Part shown: positions 33,490 through 43,535 of the stretch, piece after piece
How the letters are laid out: every line of letters begins with the position of its first letter
Position numbering within the stretch: the stretch's first letter is position 1
Source: Congeria kusceri
Taxonomy: Eukaryota; Mollusca; Bivalvia; Myida; Dreissenidae
Assembly (NCBI GenBank): GCA_027627225.1
Contig: CM051038.1
Location: forward strand, 46,403,343 to 46,467,342
Reading direction: 5' to 3'
Length of the DNA stretch: 64,000 nt
The notes under the pieces: generated by a model
The model's database searches: none
Told to the model about the DNA's origin: nothing
The model's input: only the letters and a program-made list of their open reading frames with translations
Made by a program: the position numbers and the translations under genes

Positions 33490-35135
33490 ATATGGTCAGT
33501 ATAAGTGAAAAACCGACAAAGTGAGACATTTATCAGTTTTAATTTAGGAAGGGAGTTAAATTAAAGATATTTCTGTGAAACTAACATGACCTAACTCATC
33601 TTTTCCAGACGCATAATTTGCAAAAACTTTGAAAAGTTTAGACACCAAAAAACATATTTATAAATTTAAAAAGGAAATCAATGAATAAGTATTTCTTTGA
33701 CCGTTGTGTTGGAGGATGTCAATCCAACGACTTTTGGCATACAGTAAACTCATGTTAACTAACAAAGGAACTATAACTTAGAAAGACGCACTTTTATATG
33801 AAAATAACAAACTAATTAATGATCAAGAGGAGGTATGCGAAATATCTAAAGACTTTGTTAATTTAGTGAAAAGCATTGGGTGGCGACTCTATAAAAATTG
33901 ATAATTCTTCCCCAAGCAAAGCTAAAATCAAAGAAAACAAAACATCTTTAAATGAAGTAACTTTCTAACCAGTTAATGAAAAATTTATCAGCAAGCAAAT
34001 AGGTAATTATGTCCCAAAACGGCCACAGGCCATGATTGTATGCGCGGCCACAGGCCATGATTGTATGCTGGCAATTTTTTTTTTAATTATCCTTACCTTA
34101 TTGAGTTCAACCAATAAAAAAAGTGAATAAGTCGTCTTCCCAGATAGTCTCAAAAAAGCTGAAATAACACCTTTGCATAAGAAAAATAGTACACTAGACA
34201 AATCCAATTATAGGCCAGTCAGCATTTTTCCAGTAATATCTAAAATTTATGAAAGAGCAATTCAGATGTTAATTCTTTTAGCCATCATATTATTATTATT
34301 ATTCTTGTCAGCTTTTAGGCCAGAATAAAAGTAATCGAAGACTCAAAACTAGCACTCGACCAAAATAAATATACATCACAATCTTAATGAACTTGTCTAA
34401 AGTATTCGATTGCCTACCACATGATCTGCTATTATTAAAGTTACAGCTAAAACATATGGAGTTTCAGAAACAGCTATGTCCCTATTATCAGGCTACTTAT
34501 AAAAACGTGAACAATATGTTAAGTTAGGATATTATAACAGGTGTTCAACAAGGTTCCATTCTCGGGCCAGTTCTTTTCAACGTCTTTATCAATGATATTT
34601 GTCTTTTTGTAACAGAATGCGATATCTATAATAATGCAATGATAACACACTTTCCTGCTCAAATTCAGTATAGTAAAATCGAATTTAGAAAAAGACAGTC
34701 TTAACTTAATTCGGTGGTTCGACAATAATAAATGAAAGCAAACCCAGGTAACTTTCAAGCCATTAAAATTGGTAATAAAACCCACAAGACCAGTATCGCT
34801 TTTGACATACAAAATGTTAATATTCATTATGAAGATTACGTGAATCTTTTAGGAGTAGCTATAGATTTTGAACTTCATTTCAACTCGGAGATTTAAAAGA
34901 TATGTAAAAAAGCATACAGACGATGGAACGTTCTAAAAATAATAAGCCATCACATATGCAAAATAGCAAAATTTAACATGTATTGCTCTTTTATTCTGTC
35001 GAACTTTAACTATTGCCCCCTAGCATGGCATTTCTGTGGCGAGGTCAACGCCAAGAATATAGAAAACAAGAAACGTGGAAATTCCACGAAAACCACATTT
35101 TTCGAACGAAATGCATCCAAGTCAGCACAATAATG
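33490..35135 (+). pseudogene. Second LINE remnant (reverse transcriptase, badly decayed)
   Basis: Conceptual fragments in several frames: 'EITPLHKKNSTLDKSNYRPV' near 34,155; 'DCLPHDLLLLKLQLKTYGVS' near 34,410; 'GVQQGSILGPVLFNVFINDI' near 34,540; 'VNLLGVAIDFELHFN' near 34,840; 'SFILSNFNYCPLAWHFCGE' near 34,990. These follow the order of a Jockey/CR1-type reverse transcriptase. The catalytic FADD motif is not recognisable. Multiple stops and frameshifts. It differs from the LINE at 6-10 kb. Confidence 0.75.
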
Positions 35136-35139
35136 AAAG

Positions 35140-36240
35140 AAAGTTCTGGGTGCAAGGTGAAGGTCATACACATTTGGCTAGGAAATAGTGACCTTATTCT
35201 GGCAATCCAAAGCGAGGTGTCATTATCTACATATGAAGTTTAATTAAAAATCTAAATTCGTACTGAAGGATCTGAGTGGAAACAGTTTTTTTATTTTTAG
35301 TAATGGTGACCTTGACCTTGACCCCACCCACCCCATATGCAATTGCAAGCGAGTCTATATATAAGGTATCGACATATAAATATTCATTAAAATATCTCAA
35401 TTCGTTCTCTAGGTATTGAGCAAAAACTGTTTGTCTATTTTAGTAATGTTGACCTTGACCCACCTACCCCATATGCAATCACAAGCGATGTCTAGATATA
35501 AGGAATCTACATATAAAGTTTCATTAAAATATCTCAATGTGTTCTCAATTTATTGAGCAAACCATTTTTCTTTTTTAGTAGGGGTGACCTTGACACTGAC
35601 CCCACCCATCCCATGTGCAATCCCTAGCGAGGTCTCAATATAAGGTATCTATGTATGAAGTTTCATTAAAATATCTCAATGCATTCTCAAGAGCAAAAAC
35701 CATTTTTCTATTTTAAGTAACGGTGACGTTGACCCCACCCACCCCATATGCAATCCCAAGCGAGGTCTGGATATAAGGTATTTATGTATGAAGTTTCATA
35801 ACAATAGCTCAATCCGTTATCAAGTTATTTAGCGGAAACCATTCAAAAATCTCGATGCGTTCTCAAGTTATTAAGAGGAAACCGTTTTTCTATTTTTAGT
35901 AACAGTGACCTTGACCTTGACCCCACCCACCCCATATGCAATCTCAAGCGAGGTCTCGCTATAAGGTATCTATGTATGAAGTTTCATAACAATAGCTCAA
36001 TCCGTTATCAAGTTATTGAGCGGAAACCATTTTTCCATTTTTTAGTAACAGTGACCTTGACCCCACCCACCCCATATGCAATCCCAAGCGATGTCTCGGT
36101 ATAAGGTATCTATGTATAAAGTTTCATTACAATAGCTCAATCTTTTCTCGAGTTAGAGAGCAGAAACGAAAAGCTGACGCCGCCACACCACCCACCCGCC
36201 CAACGACATAACCCAATCCAATGACCGAAATTTTTCCTCG
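35140..36240. repeat. ~140-bp tandem array with inverted AGGTCA motifs
   Basis: About six units with 'agtgaccttgaccttgaccc', 'cacccaccccatatgcaat', 'taaggtatctatgtatgaag' and 'gttattgagcggaaacc'. The reverse complement of the first block is GGTCAAGGTCAAGGTCAC-like, as in the other arrays. Confidence 0.8.
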
Positions 36241-36249
36241 AAAAATTTG

Positions 36250-37125
36250 GTTAAAAATCAAGAACTAGCACTTCGATTTATATACTAGTATATGACTTCT
36301 ATCCGAATTATGATACTGTCCTAGAAAGATAGAAACTTCTATCACTAAAAATAAGAAGAATGCACTCGATGGCTTTAGAAACATTTAAAATAGTACATTT
36401 ATAAAAAATGCCCTATATACTTGCAAGTTTTGATAAAAAATTTAATAAGATAGTCTTTATTCTTGTAGGTATACAAATAAGGCAAAAGTACCGCAAGTGA
36501 GAACAACACAATAGGTATCAATATAACTGTTAATTTTATATCGCGTTTCTGTCACCACTCCTGTGTGTTTATCGACTGGTTGAGCTCAGCGTGTACAGAG
36601 TGGCGGTACCGGTAGCGAGACCAGTCAATAGATATTACTACCCAGTATATGTTACTTTTTTATAGCCAGCTTATGTTTTCAGTTGCAAACCTTATTATCT
36701 ATGTATAATATGGCACTTGTGCCCGTGCTATTGTTACTATTTTAAAAGTGTATGTACTGCTTATATATAAGTGATGCTTTGGCAGCAAGTTTCGTTTTCG
36801 ATACCCTCTTACTTTCGCCAAATGCCGAAGCTACCCAGGTGTATGCTTTTGCCTGTTTTTATAACTCTCATACATGTACTTGCAAACAAACAAAAAGGTT
36901 GCTTCACTTCAGACCCACTTAACACGGAGAAGCCCCATTGTACCTGTGAGAGAGGTCCAGTTGTTGCATTTTCTGTTGTGTATAGTTATTGTTGAACTAA
37001 CGTTCAATGTATAAATTAATTCTATGAGTGTGAATAATAACGAACACTAATTTGCACTATACTATTTATTTGAGTGACTACGTTGGTGGCTCAAGTGAAA
37101 CTGACTTATCAGCTCACTGTACGGG
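36250..37125. other. No gene seen
   Basis: AT-rich. The frame 36,771-36,995 has no motif or splice support. Confidence 0.35.
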
Positions 37126-37143
37126 ATAATCAAGCATGCAACT

Positions 37144-37505
37144 GTGTGTGTGTGTGTGTATTTCGAAGTTTATGAGGTCCTTCCGCGCCTGAGGCTGCAT
37201 TATGTGAGGACCCGGAGTGTGTCCCAGCACTCCTACCTAATTAACTTACTAGAGACTCACGAAAGTTGGGACGAATTTTGAATCATAGCTGCAATTTCCA
37301 GCTATTTATTTTTTACTGAAAGATATTTTAATTTTGGTGTGATCTTGTGCTGTGTGTGGGGGGGGGGGGGGCGGAGTACCGGAGGAAACCCTACCTGTCC
37401 GGTGTGGTGACCACCAACCAAACTCACATGCGCCGGTGTGGGAAACGAACCGGGTACGCACAGGGTTGAAGCGAGTGTACCAACCACTGCGCTAGCCGGA
37501 CAGCC
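37144..37505 (-). mobile_element. tRNA-derived SINE with 14-bp target duplication
   Basis: On the minus strand it begins 'ctgtccggctagcgcagtgg' (A-box-like), then 'acccggttcgtttcccacac' (B-box-like), then 'gtagggtttcctccggtact', a body I know from bivalve SINEs. Perfect 14-bp duplications 'tcaagcatgcaact' flank it at 37,130-37,143 and 37,506-37,519. The 3' end is a (GT)n run. Confidence 0.9.
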
Positions 37506-37519
37506 TCAAGCATGCAACT

Positions 37520-38090
37520 AGCTATAGTCAGTTTCTAGATTCCACAATCTGCAACGCAGTAGTTGTGCAAGACTGCATGTGTTTTTAAACTCTCGTTTGT
37601 TCCCACTCTAGACTTAGTGCTGTTTATATTATATCATAATGCGTGCTTTATAAAGCTGTATTTAACATGTGTTTTATATTTTAGAATTAGTATTTTAATA
37701 AAGTAGTAATTTTAATATATATCTTAATCTGTAATTTACAATGCTGCATTTAACATAATATGTGTTTTGTAATGCTACACTTAACAAATCTATAACTGTT
37801 TTATCAGAATCTCTAAACATTATGTATTTGTAATTGAATGATTTAATGTTTATAATCCAGTCAAAAGCTATACATAGCTTTAAATAGTATAATTAGTCGC
37901 ATTAGTCTAATACTGTATATGAGACGTTTAACGCGAATTTAGTGCTACTTTTTAGATTGGGCTAAATTCCAAACATTGCCTATATAAAAAGTTTTTCAAT
38001 GTTGGCATAGGGCTTACACATATAGCTAAATGTTATTATGTTACTATTTCCAACAATAAATAAATATTTATTTGAATTGAATTGAATAAC
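37520..38090 (+). repeat. Probable LINE 3' end with TTGAA tail
   Basis: AT-rich, non-coding, and ends in 'atttgaattgaattgaat' at 38,070-38,087, the same type of tail as the LINE ending near 10,138. No reverse transcriptase is attached. Confidence 0.4.
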
Positions 38091-38419
38091 ATTAATAGTC
38101 TAAGGGAAGTAACTGTGATGTAATTTGTTCTGAGGTTCTGTATATTGGTGGAATCACGCCTTTCTTGAGATTCATTTTTACTTAGGTTAAAAGTAATTTC
38201 ACTTGTTTTGACTTGAAACGAAATGTCAACAAAAAACGTTCTTCAGTATTAAGCAAGAATATTTACAATGGATAGGTATTCCAGGTACAATGACGAATTT
38301 ATTCAATAGACAGTTGCATACATAAAATGAGTTAGTTTAGAACGATTTGCTTCTTTTTGTCTGATTGAACCTATTCATTATTTTTATTGTCACACAATAT
38401 CGTGACAATAAAAAATAAA

Positions 38420-38458
38420 CAGTTAGGCGTCATTCACCAAATAGGAGACAGTCTCCTT
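38420..38458 (+). repeat. Left terminal inverted repeat
   Basis: First 24 bases identical to the reverse complement of the right end, then three mismatches in the next 15. Its inner part is itself a small inverted repeat, 'aggagac-a-gtctcct'. Confidence 0.95.
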
Positions 38459-38725
38459 ATCAGGTAATTGTCTGTTTATCGAGGGACAAATTGTTAGAGA
38501 AACAAATTTCAATCCTTTTTTTGTACATAAGTTCCCCAATCGGGAGATTGTCTTTCAAATGATTTACATTCCCCCAATCAGAAGACAATTTGCAAAAAGA
38601 AAATAATGCCCCCTAAATAGGAGACAATACCCTACAACTGAGAAATATCCTCAATCAGGAGACATTAAAGAAACCATGTTGAATTGTCCCCCAAGAAACC
38701 ATGTTGAATTGTCCCCCAATGGAGT
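38443..38725. promoter_or_regulatory. Left subterminal GGAGAC motif cluster
   Basis: Variants of 'CAATNGGAGACAAT' at about 38,443 (paired head to head), 38,535 'aatcgggagattgtc', 38,577 'caatcagaagacaatt', 38,615 'aataggagacaata' and 38,653 'aatcaggagaca', plus two inverted 'attgtcccccaa' words near 38,685-38,720. Repeated subterminal motifs are usual transposase-binding sites in hAT, CACTA and similar elements. The binding role here is inferred. Confidence 0.7.
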
Positions 38726-38754
38726 GAAACGTGCACATGGTGTTGTTTTCATGT

Positions 38755-38760
38755 TTTATT
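38755..38760 (-). terminator. Candidate poly(A) signal of the HIRAN gene
   Basis: TTTATT on the + strand (AATAAA on the - strand), 50 bp beyond the HIRAN stop. Confidence 0.5.
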
Positions 38761-38809
38761 TTTCTTTGATTTGGTTTAAGAACAAATGAAGAACCAAACT
38801 GCATGTACA

Positions 38810-39457
38810 TTACATATATATTTCGTCAGTTTGGAGTTCGTCATGAAGTTGACGGGACACCTCAGGTAAGTTTATCGTTTCTGAATTAAATTCCAGCAAA
38901 TAAGCACAGATCAATTTTGGTCCACCCCCTCTAACTGGGCCATCATGCTGAAACTCGCCAGTGCAGAAAAGTGATGACCGTACAAGAGTGCGGTCGGATA
39001 TCCATCCATGTATTAAGATATTTAGTCCTCGAGAAACACGGCCAACATTTCGTCCATTGGTAGAGTCAAACACAATGATTGACCTTGGGTCATAAACATT
39101 TGTTGTCTCTTTCATGCACACTAGGCGATGGTCAGTCTCTGGTTTGTAACGAAAATGATGATATCTGAAAATGAAATTGGTTACATCTATGACATCTATC
39201 ATAATATTTACTGCAAGAACCTTGTTAAACGTAAACATGTTTATATATTCAAGTTGTATTGGTAATTGCCAATGAGAAAAATTTCATGAAAGTCACTGTT
39301 ATTAGTCCTTTTGTACAAAACGCATAATGATGTGAATTGTGATATACACTTACCCATTTACCGTGGAAAGAAACATTATTGGTACCATGCCATCTCTGTC
39401 CCAACCCTTGCTTATTCTAAAATCTTTTACTCTTTGGAGCCACATACGATTTTCCAT
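38810..39457 (-). CDS. HIRAN-domain protein carried by the transposon, two exons, ~152 residues
   Basis: Exon 1 is 39354-39457 (donor 'GG/GTAAGTG'); exon 2 is 38810-39164 (acceptor 'CATTTTCAG/A'). The phase-2 junction gives 'STVNGYHHFRY'. An in-frame TAA lies 15 bases upstream of the ATG, which supports this start. HIRAN features: 'VNGYHHFRY', then 'LVCMKETTNVYDPRSIIVF', then 'GRNVGRVSRG', and a late 'GGPKLICAYLLEF'. HIRAN is an OB-fold-like module, known in HLTF/Rad5 helicases, that binds 3' ends of single-stranded DNA; stand-alone forms occur in phages and in many invertebrate genes. The protein is little more than the one domain. The gene is divergent from the 881-residue gene, 540 bp away. 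A role in end recognition or repair during transposition is inferred. Confidence 0.85.
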
Positions 39458-39997
39458 TATTCTTGCAGGAATTTAACTTTTGTCACTTGAAGAGATAAAA
39501 ACAAGAGGCATTCCAATTCTCAGAACACAGTTGCCAGCTTTAAGGTATTAGTTAAGATAGGCTAAAATCAACTACTTGTTTAAAATTTTGTATTTTTTCT
39601 GCTATTTAATTATTTTTAAAAGGCACCCTTAAAAATGCAGTTTTAAATATAATTAATTGGTTTTATAAAATAAGTGTTACAAGTTAATACTTTGTATATG
39701 GAACCCTTGGTAGGTATTAAAGAAAGTAAAACCTGCTTACGGGTCCTATAATCATTTAATTATTTCCATTTAGTTTGGTCATGTATCATTATTAAGCGTA
39801 AATGCATAATAAAATACAATTACTTACAATGTGTTAGTAGTCATACTATGATGCTAATATTTACACATTTTTAATCATCATTATGTAGTGCTGTAGCAAA
39901 AACCACCTTGAATTATGCTTATATTATGCTATTATAATTATATGTTTGTCTGAATACATTTTATAACTCTTAAAATCAGTTTCATTTTTTATTGCAG
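39458..39997. promoter_or_regulatory. Divergent intergenic region between the HIRAN and 881-residue genes
   Basis: 540 bp of AT-rich DNA between the start of the minus-strand HIRAN gene and the splice acceptor preceding the plus-strand ORF. It must hold the promoters of both genes. A possible non-coding first exon of the + gene could end at 'ctttaag/gtatta' near 39,544. No TATA element stands out. Confidence 0.5.
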
Positions 39998-40014
39998 GTA
40001 CTGATGAAAGTCAA

Positions 40015-42660
40015 ATGGCAGACAAGGTGACAAAGGGCCTGTTTGTAAAGCAGTGTGGAGCATTGTGTCACACTGCCAACTCATCACCCAAATTATTTAA
40101 CGTGATGAGTGGTAAGAAGGTTAAGCGTAAAACGGTTGATATGTTACTTGAAAAGGAGTTTATTACCAAAAGAACAAAGTACGTTTGTGGAGACTGTGTG
40201 CAAAAGGTAGACAGTATTCCAGTAAAGACATTGCCGAATGAAACATTAAATGCCATTGTTCACAGTACCTCAAAAAATACCGGTAATTGTGAAGATGATG
40301 ATGTTTCAGAAGTTATTAAACATATTCAGTCAGACATAACTGCTTTGTATAAAGACAGTCAAAAGTGTAGCATTGAAAACTTAATAACATATAATGCTGA
40401 GGTATGGTTACAAAATAGACCATCATGCTTAGTGGGCTTATTGCGAAAAATTTGTGGAATTGAGAAATCTTCATCAATCGAAAACATGCAGATGGCAAAA
40501 ATTATTGAAATTATATATGGATGTAGAAACAAAAAATTGATCTTGCCACTGTCATTTCAGGAAAATTTAATGGTGTATTCTATGTCAAGGAACAAACAGC
40601 TAGTTTCCTTCATCTCTAAGTTATCCCCTGCAGGAGGTGAGTCGTCTATCGTGAGATGGATGACACAGCAGGCTGAATCACCAGTGTTGTATCCAGAGGG
40701 CTTGGTCAGGTCAGTTTTTGACAATGAGCAGGTCGTTGGTAGATCATACCAAATCAAGTCAGACAATAAACAGCCAATTAGTATCATTACTAGCCACATG
40801 TACATTGTAATTGATGAAACAAATAAAATTCAAAATGAAGTGAAATTTTCCCCAAGTAATTGGCTATTCCAAGAATCAACTGAACAGCAAAAACAGAATT
40901 TTCTTTCTCCCAATTATGACTGTGATAACTTCTGGGAGACCAGAAATCAATTGATTCAAGAACGTTTGTCTAGTGTAAATTGTGAAATGTCTGCCAAAGA
41001 TGACTTAGTTGAAAATTATTTAGCTAAGAGAGAACAAATTGAAATGGAAAAGATTTGTGTAGATTGTGGTGGTGAAAATGAAAAGAAGAGTAGAAAGTGT
41101 ACCAACTGTGGTGGTATGTTGGAACATGAAACTATGAATATGGCACACTTGAAGAAAAGTGCAAATCCTTACAGTCATTTCAGGAATGTTGGTCACATAG
41201 CCAATTCATTAAAAGTCAAAACTGGTGAACCTGACCATTTAAATCCATCCAGCTTTCAAAATATTTCAGAAATTTTATATAATCTTGCTGCAAGATCTGG
41301 AATTTGTGAAGCTGGGGATCGTAAGTGGCTATTTTTAGAATGTGATGGCGGCATCTATGCAATTGTGGAAAAATTACTTTTCAATGTTTTTCAGTGTCCA
41401 ACATGTAAGGAATCCTTTTATGGCACAGAAGCATTTAACAATCATAGATGCAGCGTCTTACATGATGTTACTCCAGTGCATGAGTTCGGGTGGATTTTAC
41501 CCTTGCCTGGATTGCTTCATGTGGAGATAAATGCTTGCAAAGCTTTTTTCCAGTTAAATTGGGAAATTTTTATGAGAGAAGTATGTTATCAGCTAGGGTT
41601 TAAAACACCAAAAGCACAGGAGTGTGCAAGAAAATGTGTGGACCATCACAAAACGTTTAGAATTCTTGAAATTGTATATATCGCTATGAGTGACGAGCTG
41701 TTGGTGCCCTTTATAAATTATTATCACAGTGAAGACATACAGCCAACTGTTGAGCAGTATTGGATATGGAGCAAAGAAGTTGTAAATCCAAATTACTTGT
41801 ACTGTCAACAAATGGTGTTAACTTTTGTTCACGCCATCATTGTTTTTAGAATAGGCTGTAGACGTGGAAACCCTGATCTTCTTCTAGCTGGTATGCAAAG
41901 AATGACTCTACTTTTTTATTGTAGGAATCACCCTCGTTATCAAAGAATAATGGCAATAAATTCCTATATAGAAACGATGATGCCAGATGAATTGAAAGAA
42001 ATAGTAAGGAAGTCTCTTACTTTAAGCAGAACTGGTAATGTTGGCCACTATCAGGGTGGAGATGCCTGTTTAGAGGAAATAAACAGAGAGGCTAAATCTT
42101 GGGTTTCACCTGTGGGTGTTCCCAGTGAAAATGAATGGACCAAAGTTTTCAGGAATTTGGATTCGCTCAACAAAATAAAACAAAATCTACTAAGTTCAGA
42201 CTCTGAACCATCTGCTAAAAGCAAGGAGGTTGAATGTCACATCTACTACAAGGAAATTGTTCCTGTTAGAGCTTTGTTGCGAAAGTATTTGTCAAAGCCG
42301 ATGGAACAACAACCACATACAAATGTGTCTGGAGACAAAAAATTGTCAGAACATCTGGAAAATATAACATCCGAGTCAGAAGATTTACGAGCTCATTACC
42401 ATCAGTGTTTCTTGTCCGGTGAACAATCAAAGCTTCCTAACATCTGTGTATCGGATGAGGAGCAACACAATTCTAAACTGTTAGAAAATTTAAGTAAATT
42501 AGAAATTAAAAAGAAAATTTTTCAGCTAATGGAAAACCTCTCTGATAGGGAAAGAAAACTTATGGAGGAAGTTTTCATTAAGACTGTACAAAATAAAAAA
42601 AAACATGATTATATTGCGTTTTACTATACGCTTGTAGAGGATTCCATAAATTCAGATTGA
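40015..42660 (+). CDS. 881-residue zinc-binding protein, presumed transposase of the element
   Basis: One uninterrupted frame. A good acceptor 'TTTTTTATTGCAG/GTACTG' lies 17 bases before the ATG, so an upstream, probably non-coding, exon is likely. Visible features: N-terminal Cys pairs at 14/18 and 58/61; zinc ribbon Cys348-351-362-365; C2HC finger Cys461-464, His477, Cys479. Conserved-looking blocks are 'VRSVFDNEQVVGRSYQIK' (Asp236), 'LFLECDGGIYAIV' (Asp444), 'ILPLPGLLHVEINACKAFF' (His502, Glu504, Asn506), 'CVDHHKTF' and 'GGDACLEEIN'. The pattern recalls a transposon-linked family expanded in cnidarians and molluscs and resembles DUF6589 around GxxHxxMN. Asp236, Asp444 and a later Glu could form an RNase H-like triad; this is inference. 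Length is typical of large eukaryotic transposases. I cannot name the superfamily. Confidence 0.8.
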   Translation: MADKVTKGLFVKQCGALCHTANSSPKLFNVMSGKKVKRKTVDMLLEKEFITKRTKYVCGDCVQKVDSIPVKTLPNETLNAIVHSTSKNTGNCEDDDVSEVIKHIQSDITALYKDSQKCSIENLITYNAEVWLQNRPSCLVGLLRKICGIEKSSSIENMQMAKIIEIIYGCRNKKLILPLSFQENLMVYSMSRNKQLVSFISKLSPAGGESSIVRWMTQQAESPVLYPEGLVRSVFDNEQVVGRSYQIKSDNKQPISIITSHMYIVIDETNKIQNEVKFSPSNWLFQESTEQQKQNFLSPNYDCDNFWETRNQLIQERLSSVNCEMSAKDDLVENYLAKREQIEMEKICVDCGGENEKKSRKCTNCGGMLEHETMNMAHLKKSANPYSHFRNVGHIANSLKVKTGEPDHLNPSSFQNISEILYNLAARSGICEAGDRKWLFLECDGGIYAIVEKLLFNVFQCPTCKESFYGTEAFNNHRCSVLHDVTPVHEFGWILPLPGLLHVEINACKAFFQLNWEIFMREVCYQLGFKTPKAQECARKCVDHHKTFRILEIVYIAMSDELLVPFINYYHSEDIQPTVEQYWIWSKEVVNPNYLYCQQMVLTFVHAIIVFRIGCRRGNPDLLLAGMQRMTLLFYCRNHPRYQRIMAINSYIETMMPDELKEIVRKSLTLSRTGNVGHYQGGDACLEEINREAKSWVSPVGVPSENEWTKVFRNLDSLNKIKQNLLSSDSEPSAKSKEVECHIYYKEIVPVRALLRKYLSKPMEQQPHTNVSGDKKLSEHLENITSESEDLRAHYHQCFLSGEQSKLPNICVSDEEQHNSKLLENLSKLEIKKKIFQLMENLSDRERKLMEEVFIKTVQNKKKHDYIAFYYTLVEDSINSD

Positions 42661-42896
42661 GCAAATTGTGTATCACCATTTGTAATGATAACATAATGAC
42701 ATTGGGTGATACATATTTATTGCAAACATTTTAACACAATCATTTGACAAACTAGACTAGATGTGTCAATGTAAATGTGTACAGGAAGTCTGTAAAATGA
42801 TAATGTATTTAAGAGAAGTAATTCATTCAATATTCTTCACTTTATATGTCAGTAAAATTGTGTATATATTTATGAATATGTAAATAATTGAAATGA

Positions 42897-42902
42897 AATA
42901 AA
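42897..42902 (+). terminator. Candidate poly(A) signal of the 881-residue gene
   Basis: AATAAA 237 bp after the TGA at 42,658-42,660. Confidence 0.55.
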
Positions 42903-43384
42903 ATGCATTTGAAGCAAAATGTGATTTCATCATGTTTTAACATATCATTCAATCACAATGATAAATGTGAAAAATATATTTCTTAAATTAATAATATAAA
43001 ACAACTAAAAAAACACATATTAAATTGCACACTTATGATTGTAACATGTATCATACAGGTATCAATTTCATGTGCTCAGTTACATAATACACTGTACACT
43101 TTTTTAACTGAAAAAATCAATAATGATTATGCATTAATGTACATAATTGCTATTAAACAACGAGTATTTGCATTCGCATGACAAATAAGGTCATTACTGA
43201 GAAGGTACCTTTTAAAAGAACAAAAAAAACAAACATGCCTTAAGACTCAATGACTGATTAAAAGGGGCATATTGACAGCTAATATGTGATTATATTGTCC
43301 AAAAATATATGTTAATAAGTATTTAATCTATGTCTCATAATGCTGTATAATTCTCATTAAAGTGCAGTTTTTTAGTCTTTTTCA

Positions 43385-43390
43385 TTTATT
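43385..43390 (-). terminator. Candidate poly(A) signal of the PHD-like gene
   Basis: TTTATT on the + strand, about 145 bp beyond the stop of the minus-strand gene. The two genes converge between 42,660 and 43,536 and leave room for both 3' ends. Confidence 0.45.
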
Positions 43391-43535
43391 CTTATCAATT
43401 TCATCAACTTTTCCATGTTACTCGATAAATATATGCATGAAAAGAGAGAATATTCATCATATAAGCACATATCTCAGATTGAATTTAGTCAATATGCCCC
43501 TTTTATCCACTGTTTAAACAAGATACACAATTCCT

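Noticed and set aside
38810..39457. HIRAN gene as a host gene trapped by two unrelated elements
   Set aside because: It lies between perfectly matched inverted ends with a target duplication, shares a divergent promoter region with the presumed transposase and has its own compact poly(A) signal near the left end. Cargo of one element is simpler, though only other copies can prove it.
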